DNA of 64,000 nucleotides from Alphaproteobacteria bacterium. Lineage in GTDB: Bacteria > Pseudomonadota > Alphaproteobacteria > UBA8366. The notes under the pieces are model-generated. The model had not been told where the DNA came from and searched no databases. It saw nothing but the letters and a program-made list of their open reading frames with translations. The translations under genes were made by a program, and so were the position numbers. The stretch is from NCBI GenBank assembly GCA_028281325.1, contig JANQKC010000005.1, positions 62,001 to 126,000 of the forward strand. The letters run 5' to 3'. Within the stretch, counting starts at the first letter, position 1; every line of letters starts with the position of its first letter. Below, one piece after another: positions 29,114 to 38,639 of the stretch.

Positions 29114-30313
29114 CTATCGATGTCCGATGATCGTGTCCACGGACGGCTTGAGGGAATAGGCGCGCTGGTCGATGGCGATTCCCTTCAAGGCATGCCGGCC
29201 CAAATCGATGAATTCGCGGCGGCTGTGGGAGACGAAGGCGTCGGACAGGATCAGCGTTTGCCTTAATCGTGCGGACAAGTCCTGCAGCCGGCTGACCAGG
29301 TTCACGTCCCGGCCGATTACTGTAAAGTCCAGCCGGTTTTCCGACCCGACATTGCCGAAGACCACATCGCCGACATGCAGGGCGACCCCGAATCCGATCG
29401 GCGGATCGCCGGCCGCCTCGCGGGACGCGCTGAGCGATTGGACGTTCTCGACGGCGTTCTCGGCGGCGGCCAAGGCGACCTCGCAGACGACGTCGGCGGC
29501 GATTGCCCGTTCGGGCAGGGGAAACACCGCGAGGACCGCGTCGCCGATGAATTTCAAGACCTCGCCGCCGCCGTCTTCGACCGGGCCGACGATGCATTCG
29601 AAATAGTCGTTCAACAAGGCGATCAAGGCGTCGCTGCGCATATGTTCGGTCAGTTGGGTGAATTGGCGCAGATCGGCATACCACAGCACGGCGTTGATGC
29701 ACTTCCCGGCGCCGCGCGCAATCTCGCCCGACAAAACCTGACGGCCGGCCGACGGGCCGACATAGGTGTCCAACATGGTGTGCACCATCTGATCCAGAAC
29801 CAGCACCTCGAGTTGCAAGGAGGCGGCGGTCACGACCGAATTGACGAGCGCGAGGTTTTCCTCGGCGAAGCCGCCGGCGCAGTCGGTTGCGATGCTGAGC
29901 GCCTGGCGGTCGCCGCCGCGGAAGGGAATTGGGAAGATGGCGTAGTCGGTGAACCCTTCCTCCTGCAGATCGTCGAGAATGGGAAAGTCGAGGGCGTTAT
30001 CGTCCGGCGCGATGCGGCGACGGATCATCGACGACCCTTCGAAGATCATGCGGACCGGGCTCTTTTCGTAGGCGGCGCTCTCTAACGGTGTATTGGTCCG
30101 ATAGAAACGACGCATCTCCACGCCGCTGCGGCGCCATTCGAAACTTCGGGCCAGATACTCGGGATGCAGTTCGCGCAGACTCATCGACGCGCGCCGAATC
30201 GGGACGCCCTTGTCGACAAGCCGTTCGCAGGTCTCTTTAAAAAGGCCGCCGAGCGTCAAATCGCGGGCGTCGCCATGCAGCCAACGCAAAATGTCGGCCG
30301 GCGCGTCGTTCAT
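29114..30313 (-). CDS. Class III adenylate/guanylate cyclase with N-terminal GAF-like region
   Basis: A 399-residue soluble protein from the ATG at 30313, with AAGGGG 8 bases upstream. The N-terminal half (about 20-175) looks GAF-like (YAIFPIPFRGGDRQALSIATD). The cyclase domain (about 200-395) has metal aspartates Asp214 (WYADLRQFT) and Asp258 (KFIGDAVLAVFP), and the substrate/transition-state region IGRDVNLVSRLQ with Asn338 and Arg342. It likely makes cAMP in response to an unknown signal; a substrate Lys/Asp assignment for ATP versus GTP was not attempted. Confidence 0.88.
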   Translation of the reverse strand: MNDAPADILRWLHGDARDLTLGGLFKETCERLVDKGVPIRRASMSLRELHPEYLARSFEWRRSGVEMRRFYRTNTPLESAAYEKSPVRMIFEGSSMIRRRIAPDDNALDFPILDDLQEEGFTDYAIFPIPFRGGDRQALSIATDCAGGFAEENLALVNSVVTAASLQLEVLVLDQMVHTMLDTYVGPSAGRQVLSGEIARGAGKCINAVLWYADLRQFTQLTEHMRSDALIALLNDYFECIVGPVEDGGGEVLKFIGDAVLAVFPLPERAIAADVVCEVALAAAENAVENVQSLSASREAAGDPPIGFGVALHVGDVVFGNVGSENRLDFTVIGRDVNLVSRLQDLSARLRQTLILSDAFVSHSRREFIDLGRHALKGIAIDQRAYSLKPSVDTIIGHR

Positions 30314-30502
30314 CTCGTAAACCCCTTCCCAAGTGGCCGATTTGGTCGGTTGAAGCACATGTGGCGACGAAGACCGAAATTGCGAACCCCGCCAGGGTAA
30401 AGTGTCCGTGAGGATTAAGGGTGCACGTGATGATTGACGGCGCAAGGACTTGATGGAAAGCTACGCATGCTGCGCGATTTTCCGACAACAGGAGACTGCC
30501 TC

Positions 30503-31297
30503 ATGCGTCGAATTGTTTGGATTGCGAGTTTCCTTTTCCTGTTCCCGACCGGCTTTGCCCAGGCTGCCCCGCAAATTCTCGGGTTGTTCGCCACGGGACC
30601 GGCCCCGACGCAATTACATTGCAAGGACGGTGTTTGCAGTGCGCAATTCTCCGCCTTCTGTTTGCAACAGCACCGCGATGCGCCGCTCAGCGGGCAAGCC
30701 TATGTCCCGGCCGAGGGGACGAAACTGCATTTCGTCATCACCGACCGCGACGGATACCAACGGATGGCGCCGGCCGATGGCGTGACCATCCGCAGCGCAA
30801 GCCATTACGCATCGGTGTCGATCAGCGTTGCGGAAGACGACATCCGCGCCCTTGGCGGCGAGACCGTGGCGCTCGTGGTGCCGTCGCGGGCGACGCTTCT
30901 GCCGGCGTCGTTGGCGACGGATCCCAATCCTCAGACCGAGGCGGAAATCGCGTTGGCCGTGGGACAGCACCGTCAAATCGGCGAGGGCATGGTGGAGCAG
31001 GGCGGCAAGCTGTCGGAAGCGGCCCAGGCGGCGATGGCGATGATCAATCGCTTGCGCGGAAGTTCGGACCCGTTGCCGAAGGCGGCCCAGACGACGGTCG
31101 CCAAGAGCGTCTTGAACCAGACGAAAATCTCGTCCTCGGCGCAGGGCATAATGGAGAACCGGGTGCAGCTTTGCGATAACCTGAACCAGAGCGCCTGGTA
31201 CAAGGGCGGCCTCTCGACCTGTCTGCAAAGCTATCACGACAGCTTCGTCAGCACGCTGAACACGGAGTTCTGGGAAGCGCTCGGCGCCGGTATCTAA
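30503..31297 (+). CDS. Secreted protein of unknown function (264 aa)
   Basis: Starts at ATG 30503 with GGAGA about 8 bases upstream; the frame is open further left. The N-terminus is a clear Sec signal peptide (MRRIVWIASFLFLFPTGFAQA). The mature part has cysteines spaced like a secreted disulfide protein (LHCKDGVCSAQFSAFC, plus two more near the end: QLCDNL and STCLQS). Two thirds in, it becomes Ala/Gln-rich and helical. No family recognised. It borders the CRISPR array but runs away from it and shows no nuclease or ring-nuclease motif, so no link to Cas13a is proposed. Confidence 0.75.
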   Translation: MRRIVWIASFLFLFPTGFAQAAPQILGLFATGPAPTQLHCKDGVCSAQFSAFCLQQHRDAPLSGQAYVPAEGTKLHFVITDRDGYQRMAPADGVTIRSASHYASVSISVAEDDIRALGGETVALVVPSRATLLPASLATDPNPQTEAEIALAVGQHRQIGEGMVEQGGKLSEAAQAAMAMINRLRGSSDPLPKAAQTTVAKSVLNQTKISSSAQGIMENRVQLCDNLNQSAWYKGGLSTCLQSYHDSFVSTLNTEFWEALGAGI

Positions 31298-31531
31298 TCG
31301 GGCCGAGGCTTACGCGCTTTTGCGGCGCTAGGCGCTGCGGTAGGCGGAGCCGCGGCACACGATTCTTGTGAAAGGGCGTGATCCACCCGCTCCAAGATTT
31401 CTCAAACCGTATGGTAATGCCCGGCACCGTGCGACGCGGTGGCCGTCAGTCGCCTCGTGCGATAGCGCAGTGCCGCGTTTCCCTATGCTTTTGCGGATTT
31501 TTCCTGACAGGCAGAGAACCTTCTTATGACA
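31298..31531. other. Intergenic stretch at the trailer end of the CRISPR array
   Basis: This 234-base stretch separates the secreted-protein gene from the degenerate last repeat. I see no further repeat copies, no convincing hairpin with a U-tract and no supported gene. A 73-codon minus-strand frame reads into the array and is not credible. Confidence 0.5.
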
Positions 31532-31896
31532 CGTGCAGTCCTCCTTCATTTTGGGGTGATGTCAGACCATCACGCGGCGCAGGATTATCCCGGTCTAGGT
31601 GCAGTCCCCCTTCATTTGGGGGTGATGTCAGGCATATCGCCCTTCTAAGCTGTAGCTTCCCTTGGTGCAGTCCCCCTTCATTTGGGGGTGATGTCAGGCG
31701 CCTTCTCGACGGCACCAACATACTGATACGGTGCAGTCCCCCTTCATTTGGGGGTGATGTCAGGCTTCCTAACGAAGCCCTAGAGGCGGTGACACGGTGC
31801 AGTCCCCCTTCATTTGGGGATGATGTCAGGCCAACCGCAGGCCGGAGCTAACCCCACCCCGGTGCAGTCCCCCTTCATTTGGGGGTGATGTCAGGC
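31532..31896 (-). CRISPR. Type VI-A CRISPR array, six 36-bp repeats and five spacers
   Basis: Repeats start at 31532, 31598, 31664, 31730, 31796 and 31861; spacers are 30, 30, 30, 30 and 29 bases. On the minus strand the repeat opens GCCTGACATCACC, has a 5-bp stem CCCCC/GGGGG around AAATGAA, and ends GGGGGACTGCACC. This resembles the Rhodobacter capsulatus Cas13a repeat (from memory), with the conserved ends GCCT-ACATCACC and GGACTG-ACC. The repeat at 31532 is degenerate (4 changes, two inside the stem) and marks the trailer end. The one at 31796 has a single change that leaves a G-U pair in the stem. Polarity therefore runs from 31896 to 31532, the same direction as cas13a. No tracrRNA is needed for this type. 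Confidence 0.97.
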
Positions 31897-31958
31897 AGAT
31901 ACCGCTTAAGCCTTTAATCAAAAAATCATTATCACCAATCTGCCGGGAAAAAACCATG
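31897..31958 (-). promoter_or_regulatory. AT-rich leader between cas13a and the CRISPR array
   Basis: Sixty-two bases, clearly more AT-rich than the flanks. Read on the minus strand it contains T-runs and TGATAATGA, whose GATAAT could be a -10 box about 31 bases before the first repeat; no good -35 is visible. It may be a short leader/promoter, or the array may be read through from cas13a. Confidence 0.4.
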
Positions 31959-34900
31959 CTAAGAACGCCGCCGACGGCGTTGCTTATGCCGTTTTCTTTT
32001 CGTTTTTCGTCTGCCCCGGCTCGATGAATTGGACTTCACCGGGTGCGTCGTCCCGCCGCCAAGGATATCCCGCCGCGCCGTTGCCGTGCCGCCGAACAAT
32101 GCGGCGACCATGGCTATATACGTGTCGCTGTGCAGATTCTCCCGGATCGGGCCGTCCCCTTTCTCTTTTCCTTTCGTCCGTTTCGCCAGATGTGTCGCTT
32201 GCCGCGACTTGACCACCGCGCCGTTGAGCGCGTGATTTTTGCCGCACATTTTCCACGTAATCTCGATTCCCTCCCGATGCAAAAGCTCGGCGACCGATTT
32301 GCTGACCGCATTTTTCAACTTGCGGTCATAACGCATCAGGCGGCGGGTCGCGTTGACCCAGTCGGTAAGGTTCAACGGGGCTTTCGTATCGCGCAGCATG
32401 TTGAAATGGGCGAGGTCGTTTCGAGTTTTGGCCGCGCCCGTTTTGCCGCTTAGGAACAACTCACCGAAATAGCATTGAAGGACGCTGGTCAGCGCGGTGT
32501 CGGCGGTCGATTCGGTCAAGGACCGCAATGCGCGCACAGTCTGGCCGTTTGCAAGAAATGCACGCGCTTTAGCGGTGGCAAAACGGTCTTTCGGAGTGTC
32601 GCCTTGCCGGTTCAGAAGGGCGAGTGTCGCGAAGTAGAGATCGCGCTCCCAGAGGCCCGCGTAGTCGACCAAACGGCCGAGCACCTGCATCGTCAACCGG
32701 TGCAGCCGGACGGGATCGGTCAAATAGACAGCCGACGCCAAGCGGCGATGCCGAACGACGGTGGTCAGGACGCTGCGATATTCCTCGTACTTCTCCGATG
32801 AAAACTTGCGCGGATTCTTGGCGTACTCGTCGTGCAGGGCGATACGGCGATTCTGCGCCCGAGCGACGGCGGAGGGGCCGTCTTCTCCAGTCTCATCTGT
32901 CGGCGCGTCAAGGGCGGCGAGGCGTTCGACATCTCCTTGCGAGACCCTGTGGCATCGGAGGAACGGCATCAATGGTTGTGAGTTACCGAAGCGGATCATC
33001 TCGCGCAGGCCGCGCCGGGGAATCGGCCAGTCATGGTCCGTGTCGGCCCGGTCGGGGAACACCTGTTGGAACAGGTCTTCACTCTCGTAAAGCGCCGCTA
33101 GTGCCGAACTGCGGGCAAGGTCCAGACTTCCCGCGAACTTGGCGTCGTGCATGTCCACGTAGAGATCGAGCACCCGCTCCACTTCGGTCACCGAAATCGA
33201 CGGCGCACCTTCGAGGATCGTCCATTTGCGAAGCTGATGTCGCAATTTCACGACTTCCTCGATTGGAACAAGATGCAGCAGGAGGTAGAGCACGGCCTTC
33301 CATCCGTGCGGTTCGATGTCCGGTCCGGTCTGTGGGGGGAGCGACTCCAGGTCGCACAGCGGCGGATCGGCAGGCGCGTTGGTCCATTCGCCGGTCAGCC
33401 AGGCGAAACTCGCATCGTTCAGATACGCCTCGAACGCCTGCGCGATCACGTCGCAGCGGAAATCGTCGAGATACTTAGACTGTTTGCGCGCGTTGTCCGC
33501 GTCGGGATCGTAACCACGTTGCACACGATACTCCGTCGCCGTGGCGGCCGAAATGCGGTCGACGAATTGATCGATCGTCTCGTCCGGGCCTAGGCGCGGC
33601 AGACTTCTTGCCCGGGCGGTGGCGTTCTTGTCGTTGATATCTTGCGCCGCCTTGTCGGTGCGGGCGATTGCGCGGTTGATGAAGCCGTTCAGTTCCGCCG
33701 CCGGTCGGGCGGCGAGCCACGGCGGGAATGCGCGTTCGTATAGCATCTTTATCGCGGTGTATTGGCAAAGCCGCGCCGGGTTCTTCAAATCCTCGGAGTT
33801 GGCGGGCAGCGGTAGGTTGAGGCGATAAGGCTTGCGGTCCCAAGCCGTCTCAGCGCGCCGGAGAATTCGCTTGAACCTGGGGATCGGCGGATGTGTGCCT
33901 TGCGCATCGCAGATCGCCGCATCCAAGGCCACGAGCCGCGACCGATCCAGAAAATACTCCACATGTGCGGCACGCAGGACCGTGCGCATCTGACGGCGAT
34001 GGTCGGAAAAATCGTTCGTCAGCAGCGAAGTTGCCGCCGCGACGGCGCTTGGCGGCGCGTTCTTCGGAATTTCGGTCAGCGTTTTCACGAGGCCGTCGCG
34101 TCCCTTGAAATGGAAGGCGCTGTTGCGATAACCGGCAAGTCCGGTGAGCGTGAGCTTTAAGATCGCCTTCTTAAGATCGGGCTCGCCGGTGAAAAGCGCG
34201 GCATCTTTTCCGAATAACGCCGGAAGCTTCGCATCGTAAGCGGCTTCATCGAAGCTAGCCCCGGCGACGCGACCGATCATATTCGTACCGAGAACATCCT
34301 CCGGGATCGCGCCCTGCGGGTCGGCCCAATCGCTTGCGGTGCGGGCCGCTAGCGCTAGAACGCTACGCCAGACGCGTACGAACGCCTCGTTCCGCTTAAT
34401 CTCGGACTGGCCCTCGGATGTCCAGTATCGACTTTTGGCGATATTTTTGGGCCGGTGGTCGAGGATGCTTGCGGTCACTTCCGCCTCGGCGCTGTCGCCC
34501 GCTTGGTAATGGATGACTTTGCCGAGGCGAATCAACGCATTCAGGCCCCTGTTATCGCGTTTTTTCGCCACCAGAAGGTACAGCGCATCCATGTCCTTGG
34601 GTAGAACCGTCGCGAAATTCCGCTTCTTACCGTCAAGCGTCCGCCGATAGGTGTCCTTGATCGCCATATGCAAGGCGAACAGGCCCGGCGCGACGGAACA
34701 CGCCCTTGCGGTGGGAAGTCCGATGCCGTCAGGGCCAGGGAAAAGGCGGCCATACTGCGCATAAAGGATTGGTGCAATGTCGCGCATCGCTAGTCGGGCG
34801 CGCCTCGGCGTACTCTCGGCTTCCACCTTCATCGCCGTTTCGCGGATCGCTTTGGCGACATCGCTGGCCGCCGCATAGGTCGCTTCGTCGTTATCGGTCC

Positions 34901-35498
34901 AGTGCGGGTCGCCGAGCAAAGTCTCGTCCGGTGGCGTGAGGACATTGGCTTGAATACTGCCCGCCCGTGCCGCGATCCGGCCCTGCCGCTTTGTCGGTAG
35001 ATCGGTCGCCTTGCGGTATTCCCCTTCATGCAGGTGCGCATGGATTTGTTTGACGATTCCCGCCGCGTCGATATCGACGATTGCCGACGGCCCCGCAAAT
35101 CGTGCGTACCAATGGCCTTTCGCCATACCGGTATTCTTGGGGTGATCTTTCTTTCCATAGGGATGAATCTTGGACCGCCACAGTTTTTCGAACTCGTCGC
35201 GTCGAGTGTCGCTGTCGGCAAGCAGATCGTTTTCGAACAAGAAGCTCAGCGCCGCCGCGCCGAGTGTCTCGCGTAGCACCCGCTGGTCAGCGGTCGGGTC
35301 ATCCTGTCCGCGCGGCTTTGCGGCGATTTTGTCGATTGCGGAAATCCATTGCGCAATCACCAGTTCGGGATGACTAAGCGCAAACTCGGTGATGTCGTGG
35401 GGTCGGTTGGGATCGGTATTCGGACGGATGGCTCGCCGCAAACCCGTGGTTGCGTCAGTCTCGGTGCTGCTGCGGCCATACGGTTTTACAATGAGCAT
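31959..35498 (-). CDS. cas13a: CRISPR-associated RNA-guided RNase Cas13a (C2c2), type VI-A
   Basis: A 1179-residue single effector that processes its own pre-crRNA and cleaves target RNA, usually with collateral RNase activity. Both HEPN active sites are intact: R-N-S-A-F-H at 458-463 and R-N-D-L-A-H at 1026-1031, in the positions and local contexts (RNxxFHF, RNDLAHFN) typical of Cas13a. Blocks recalled from R. capsulatus Cas13a recur: QWISAIDKI (50-58), SRYWTSEGQSEIK (356-368), ATEYRVQRGY (654-663) and YDRKLKNAV (1057-1065). The C-terminus ends in a Lys/Arg-rich tail (about 1153-1179) and lacks the S1-like extension I recall in the R. capsulatus protein. Start: ATG 35498 with GGAGG 8 bases upstream. 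The array follows 62 bases after the stop. No cas1, cas2 or accessory gene is adjacent; uvrA lies upstream on the same strand. Confidence 0.97.
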   Translation of the reverse strand: MLIVKPYGRSSTETDATTGLRRAIRPNTDPNRPHDITEFALSHPELVIAQWISAIDKIAAKPRGQDDPTADQRVLRETLGAAALSFLFENDLLADSDTRRDEFEKLWRSKIHPYGKKDHPKNTGMAKGHWYARFAGPSAIVDIDAAGIVKQIHAHLHEGEYRKATDLPTKRQGRIAARAGSIQANVLTPPDETLLGDPHWTDNDEATYAAASDVAKAIRETAMKVEAESTPRRARLAMRDIAPILYAQYGRLFPGPDGIGLPTARACSVAPGLFALHMAIKDTYRRTLDGKKRNFATVLPKDMDALYLLVAKKRDNRGLNALIRLGKVIHYQAGDSAEAEVTASILDHRPKNIAKSRYWTSEGQSEIKRNEAFVRVWRSVLALAARTASDWADPQGAIPEDVLGTNMIGRVAGASFDEAAYDAKLPALFGKDAALFTGEPDLKKAILKLTLTGLAGYRNSAFHFKGRDGLVKTLTEIPKNAPPSAVAAATSLLTNDFSDHRRQMRTVLRAAHVEYFLDRSRLVALDAAICDAQGTHPPIPRFKRILRRAETAWDRKPYRLNLPLPANSEDLKNPARLCQYTAIKMLYERAFPPWLAARPAAELNGFINRAIARTDKAAQDINDKNATARARSLPRLGPDETIDQFVDRISAATATEYRVQRGYDPDADNARKQSKYLDDFRCDVIAQAFEAYLNDASFAWLTGEWTNAPADPPLCDLESLPPQTGPDIEPHGWKAVLYLLLHLVPIEEVVKLRHQLRKWTILEGAPSISVTEVERVLDLYVDMHDAKFAGSLDLARSSALAALYESEDLFQQVFPDRADTDHDWPIPRRGLREMIRFGNSQPLMPFLRCHRVSQGDVERLAALDAPTDETGEDGPSAVARAQNRRIALHDEYAKNPRKFSSEKYEEYRSVLTTVVRHRRLASAVYLTDPVRLHRLTMQVLGRLVDYAGLWERDLYFATLALLNRQGDTPKDRFATAKARAFLANGQTVRALRSLTESTADTALTSVLQCYFGELFLSGKTGAAKTRNDLAHFNMLRDTKAPLNLTDWVNATRRLMRYDRKLKNAVSKSVAELLHREGIEITWKMCGKNHALNGAVVKSRQATHLAKRTKGKEKGDGPIRENLHSDTYIAMVAALFGGTATARRDILGGGTTHPVKSNSSSRGRRKTKRKRHKQRRRRRS

Positions 35499-35623
35499 TG
35501 CATCCTCCGCAGTTGGTATGCGCCCGATCCGGAGCAGGCGTCATACAACTGTAATGCGATGCAGATCGCGTGAGGAGGCAATTCGTAGTGGAAAGCGCTC
35601 GGAATCAGTACCCGCGCCGACGC

Positions 35624-38476
35624 TTAGGCGCTCTTCCGGCGTGCCGACGGTTTCCGGAAATACGGCTGAAGGTACCGGCCGGTGTGGCTGCGCGGTTCCT
35701 TGGCGATGTCCTCCGGCGTGCCGGCGGCGATGATCTCGCCGCCGCGGCTGCCGCCGTCGGGGCCGAGATCGATCACATGGTCGGCGGTTTTGATGACTTC
35801 CAGATTGTGTTCGATCACGACGACCGTGTTGCCCTGATCGACCAGCGCCTGCAGCACTTCCAGCAGCTTGCGCACATCCTCGAAATGCAGGCCGGTTGTC
35901 GGCTCGTCGAGGATATACAGCGTCCGCCCGGTGGCGCGGCGCGATAGCTCCTTGGCGAGTTTCACGCGTTGCGCTTCGCCGCCGGACAGGGTCGTCGCCT
36001 GTTGTCCCACATGTATATAGCCGAGGCCGACGCGCTTCAGCGTTTCCAGCTTGTCGCGGATCGCCGGGACCGCTTGGAAAAAATCGGCGGCTTCCTCGAC
36101 GGTCATTTCCAGGACATCGGCGATCGATTTGTCCTTGAAGGTAATCTCCAACGTTTCCCTGTTGTAGCGCTTGCCTTTGCAGACGTCGCACTGGACATAC
36201 ACGTCCGGTAGGAAATGCATCTCGATCTTGATGACGCCGTCGCCCTGGCACGCCTCGCAGCGCCCACCCTTCACGTTGAAGGAGAAGCGTCCCGGCGCAT
36301 AGCCGCGCGTCTTCGCCTCGGGCAGGCCGGAGAACCATTCGCGGATCGGCGTGAACGCGCCGGTATAGGTGGCCGGATTGGAGCGCGGTGTTCGGCCGAT
36401 CGGCGACTGATCGATGTCGATTACCTTATCCAGGAATTCGAGGCCGGTGATCCGGTCGTGCTCGCCGGGATGGGTGCGGCTGTTGTGCAGGTGCCGGGCG
36501 AGGGCGCGATACAGCGTCTCCACCACGCAGGTGGACTTCCCGCTGCCGGACACGCCGGTAAAGCAGGTGAAGGTGCCGAGCGGAATCGTCACGTCGATCG
36601 ATTGCAGATTGTTCGCGCGCGCGCCGATGATTTCGAGCTGCTGTTTCGGATGTCCTTCGCGGCGCGTGTCGGGCATCGGGATTTGGCGGAACCCGGTGAG
36701 ATATTGCGCCGTCAGGCTTTCGCTCGACTGCATCACCTCCGCCGGGGTGCCGTGAGCGACCAGCCGGCCGCCGTGGATGCCGGCGCCGGGCCCAAGGTCC
36801 ACGAGATAGTCGGCCTCGCGCATTGCTTCCTCGTCATGCTCGACGACGATCACGGTGTTGCCCAGGTCGCGCAGCCGCTTCAGGGTTTCGAGCAGACGGT
36901 TGTTGTCGCGGGGATGCAGGCCGATCGACGGTTCGTCGAGGACGTAGAGAACGCCCATGAGTCCGGAGCCGATCTGCGACGCCAACCGGATGCGTTGACT
37001 CTCCCCGCCGGAGAGCGTGCCGGACGCGCGATCCAGCGTCAGATAGTCGAGGCCGACATCGACGAGGAACCCGAGCCGTTCGTTGATTTCCTTTAGGATA
37101 CGTTCGGCGATTTCTTTTTGCTTCTCGTTCAACGTGGCGTCGAGCGACAGGAACCAGTTGCGCGCCTCGGCGATCGACATGCGCGATACATTGGCGATAT
37201 GCAATCCGTCGATCTTGACGGCGAGCGCTTCCGGTTTCAGCCGATCACCGTCGCAGGCGGGACAGGGATAGACGTTCTGATAGCGTTCCAACTCCTCGCG
37301 CACCCAGCTCGAGTCGGTTTCCCGCCAGCGCCGCTGCATGTTCGGCATGACGCCTTCGAACGGCTTCTTGGTTTTGTAGCTGCGCATGCCGTCGTCATAT
37401 TCCATCGTTACCGATGTCTTGCCGGTGCCTTGCAAGATGCCGTTTTGCACGTCGTCCGGCAGGTCGCGGAACGGCGTATGCATGCTGACCCCGAAATGCT
37501 TGGCCAGGCTTTCGAGGGTCTGTCGGTAGTAGGGCGACGTCGAATTGGACCACGGCCGGATCGCGCCATCGGACAGCGACTTGTCGCGGTCGGGCACGAT
37601 GAGGTTCGGGTCGAAATGCATCGTCGTGCCGAGACCGTCGCAGGTCGGACAGGCGCCGAACGGATTGTTGAAGGAGAAGAGCCGCGGTTCGATTTCGTCG
37701 ATCGTGAAGCCGGAGACCGGGCAGGCGAACCGCGCCGAGAAGATCGTGCGCTCCTCGGTCGTCGCGTCCTCGGCGAAGGCGAGCCCGTCGGCGAGGTCGA
37801 GCGCGGTCTCGAACGAATCGGCGAGTCGCGACGCCAACCCGTCGCGCACGATCACCCGGTCGACGACCACTTCGATGTCGTGTTTCCGCTTCTTGTCGAG
37901 CGCGGGTACGTCCTCGATTTCGTACAGCGCGCCGTCGACCTTGACCCGCTGGAAACCGCGTTTCTGCAGGTCGGCGAACTCCTTGCGGTATTCGCCCTTG
38001 CGGCCGCGGACGATCGGCGCGAGCAAATAGAGCCGGGTGCCTTCCTCCATCGCCATGACACGGTCGACCATCTGGCTGACGGTCTGGCTCTCGATCGGCA
38101 GGCCGGTCGCCGGCGAGTAGGGAATGCCGACGCGGGCGAACAGCAGCCGCATGTAGTCGTAGATCTCCGTAACCGTGCCGACCGTCGAGCGGGGATTCCG
38201 GCTCGTGGTTTTCTGTTCGATCGAGATGGCGGGCGAGAGACCTTCGATCGTCTCCACATCCGGTTTTTCCATCAGTTCAAGGAATTGCCGCGCATAGGCC
38301 GAGAGGCTTTCGACGTAGCGGCGTTGACCTTCGGCGTAAATCGTGTCGAAGGCGAGCGAGGACTTGCCCGATCCGGATAAGCCGGTCACCACGATCAGTT
38401 TATCCCGCGGCAAGTCGATATCGATGTTGCGAAGGTTATGTTCGCGTGCGCCGCGAATGGTAATCGTGTCTGGCAT
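35624..38476 (-). CDS. uvrA: Excinuclease ABC subunit A
   Basis: A 950-residue DNA damage sensor of nucleotide excision repair with two ABC ATPase modules. Walker A sites: GLSGSGKSS at 32-40 and GVSGSGKST in the second half. Zinc-finger pairs are CPVSGF ... CPTCDGLG and CEACQGDG ... CDVCKGKRY. Both ABC signatures ([24 protein letters not shown]) are present. Start set at ATG 38476 ([15 protein letters not shown]), matching the family; a longer opening at 38560 is in frame. Divergent from ssb, the usual arrangement. The cas13a start lies 125 bases beyond its stop. Confidence 0.97.
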   Translation of the reverse strand: MPDTITIRGAREHNLRNIDIDLPRDKLIVVTGLSGSGKSSLAFDTIYAEGQRRYVESLSAYARQFLELMEKPDVETIEGLSPAISIEQKTTSRNPRSTVGTVTEIYDYMRLLFARVGIPYSPATGLPIESQTVSQMVDRVMAMEEGTRLYLLAPIVRGRKGEYRKEFADLQKRGFQRVKVDGALYEIEDVPALDKKRKHDIEVVVDRVIVRDGLASRLADSFETALDLADGLAFAEDATTEERTIFSARFACPVSGFTIDEIEPRLFSFNNPFGACPTCDGLGTTMHFDPNLIVPDRDKSLSDGAIRPWSNSTSPYYRQTLESLAKHFGVSMHTPFRDLPDDVQNGILQGTGKTSVTMEYDDGMRSYKTKKPFEGVMPNMQRRWRETDSSWVREELERYQNVYPCPACDGDRLKPEALAVKIDGLHIANVSRMSIAEARNWFLSLDATLNEKQKEIAERILKEINERLGFLVDVGLDYLTLDRASGTLSGGESQRIRLASQIGSGLMGVLYVLDEPSIGLHPRDNNRLLETLKRLRDLGNTVIVVEHDEEAMREADYLVDLGPGAGIHGGRLVAHGTPAEVMQSSESLTAQYLTGFRQIPMPDTRREGHPKQQLEIIGARANNLQSIDVTIPLGTFTCFTGVSGSGKSTCVVETLYRALARHLHNSRTHPGEHDRITGLEFLDKVIDIDQSPIGRTPRSNPATYTGAFTPIREWFSGLPEAKTRGYAPGRFSFNVKGGRCEACQGDGVIKIEMHFLPDVYVQCDVCKGKRYNRETLEITFKDKSIADVLEMTVEEAADFFQAVPAIRDKLETLKRVGLGYIHVGQQATTLSGGEAQRVKLAKELSRRATGRTLYILDEPTTGLHFEDVRKLLEVLQALVDQGNTVVVIEHNLEVIKTADHVIDLGPDGGSRGGEIIAAGTPEDIAKEPRSHTGRYLQPYFRKPSARRKSA

Positions 38477-38639
38477 TTCGGTGATCCGGTGCTTCAAAAA
38501 TCGGCCTTGAGCCGTACAGCGAATATAGGCCCGTGGTTCGGGGAGAGCGACCCTTGTCATGCAGGAAAATTGGCCGTGCGATAGCTTGGGCGAGGGAGTA
38601 TGATGCCGCCGTCTCAGTCACGGTATAGGTAATGAAGCG

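Noticed and set aside
30503-31297. Secreted protein as a CRISPR accessory factor
   Set aside because: It has a signal peptide, runs away from the array, and has no nuclease, CARF or membrane-pore motif.
31328-31549. 73-codon minus-strand frame reaching into the CRISPR array
   Set aside because: It starts inside the degenerate repeat, has no ribosome site, and its composition is not protein-like.
31524-31851. Open frames running through the CRISPR array on both strands
   Set aside because: They are made of translated repeats; the 36-base unit is a multiple of three and spacers of 30 keep the frame open.
31000-36000. Mobile element carrying cas13a
   Set aside because: No transposase, integrase, tRNA attachment site or terminal repeats were seen around the locus; transfer is still possible but not shown.
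38477-38639. SOS (LexA) box in the uvrA-ssb gap
   Set aside because: I looked for GTTC-N7-GTTC or GAAC-N7-GAAC and found only one GTTC, with no partner at the right spacing.
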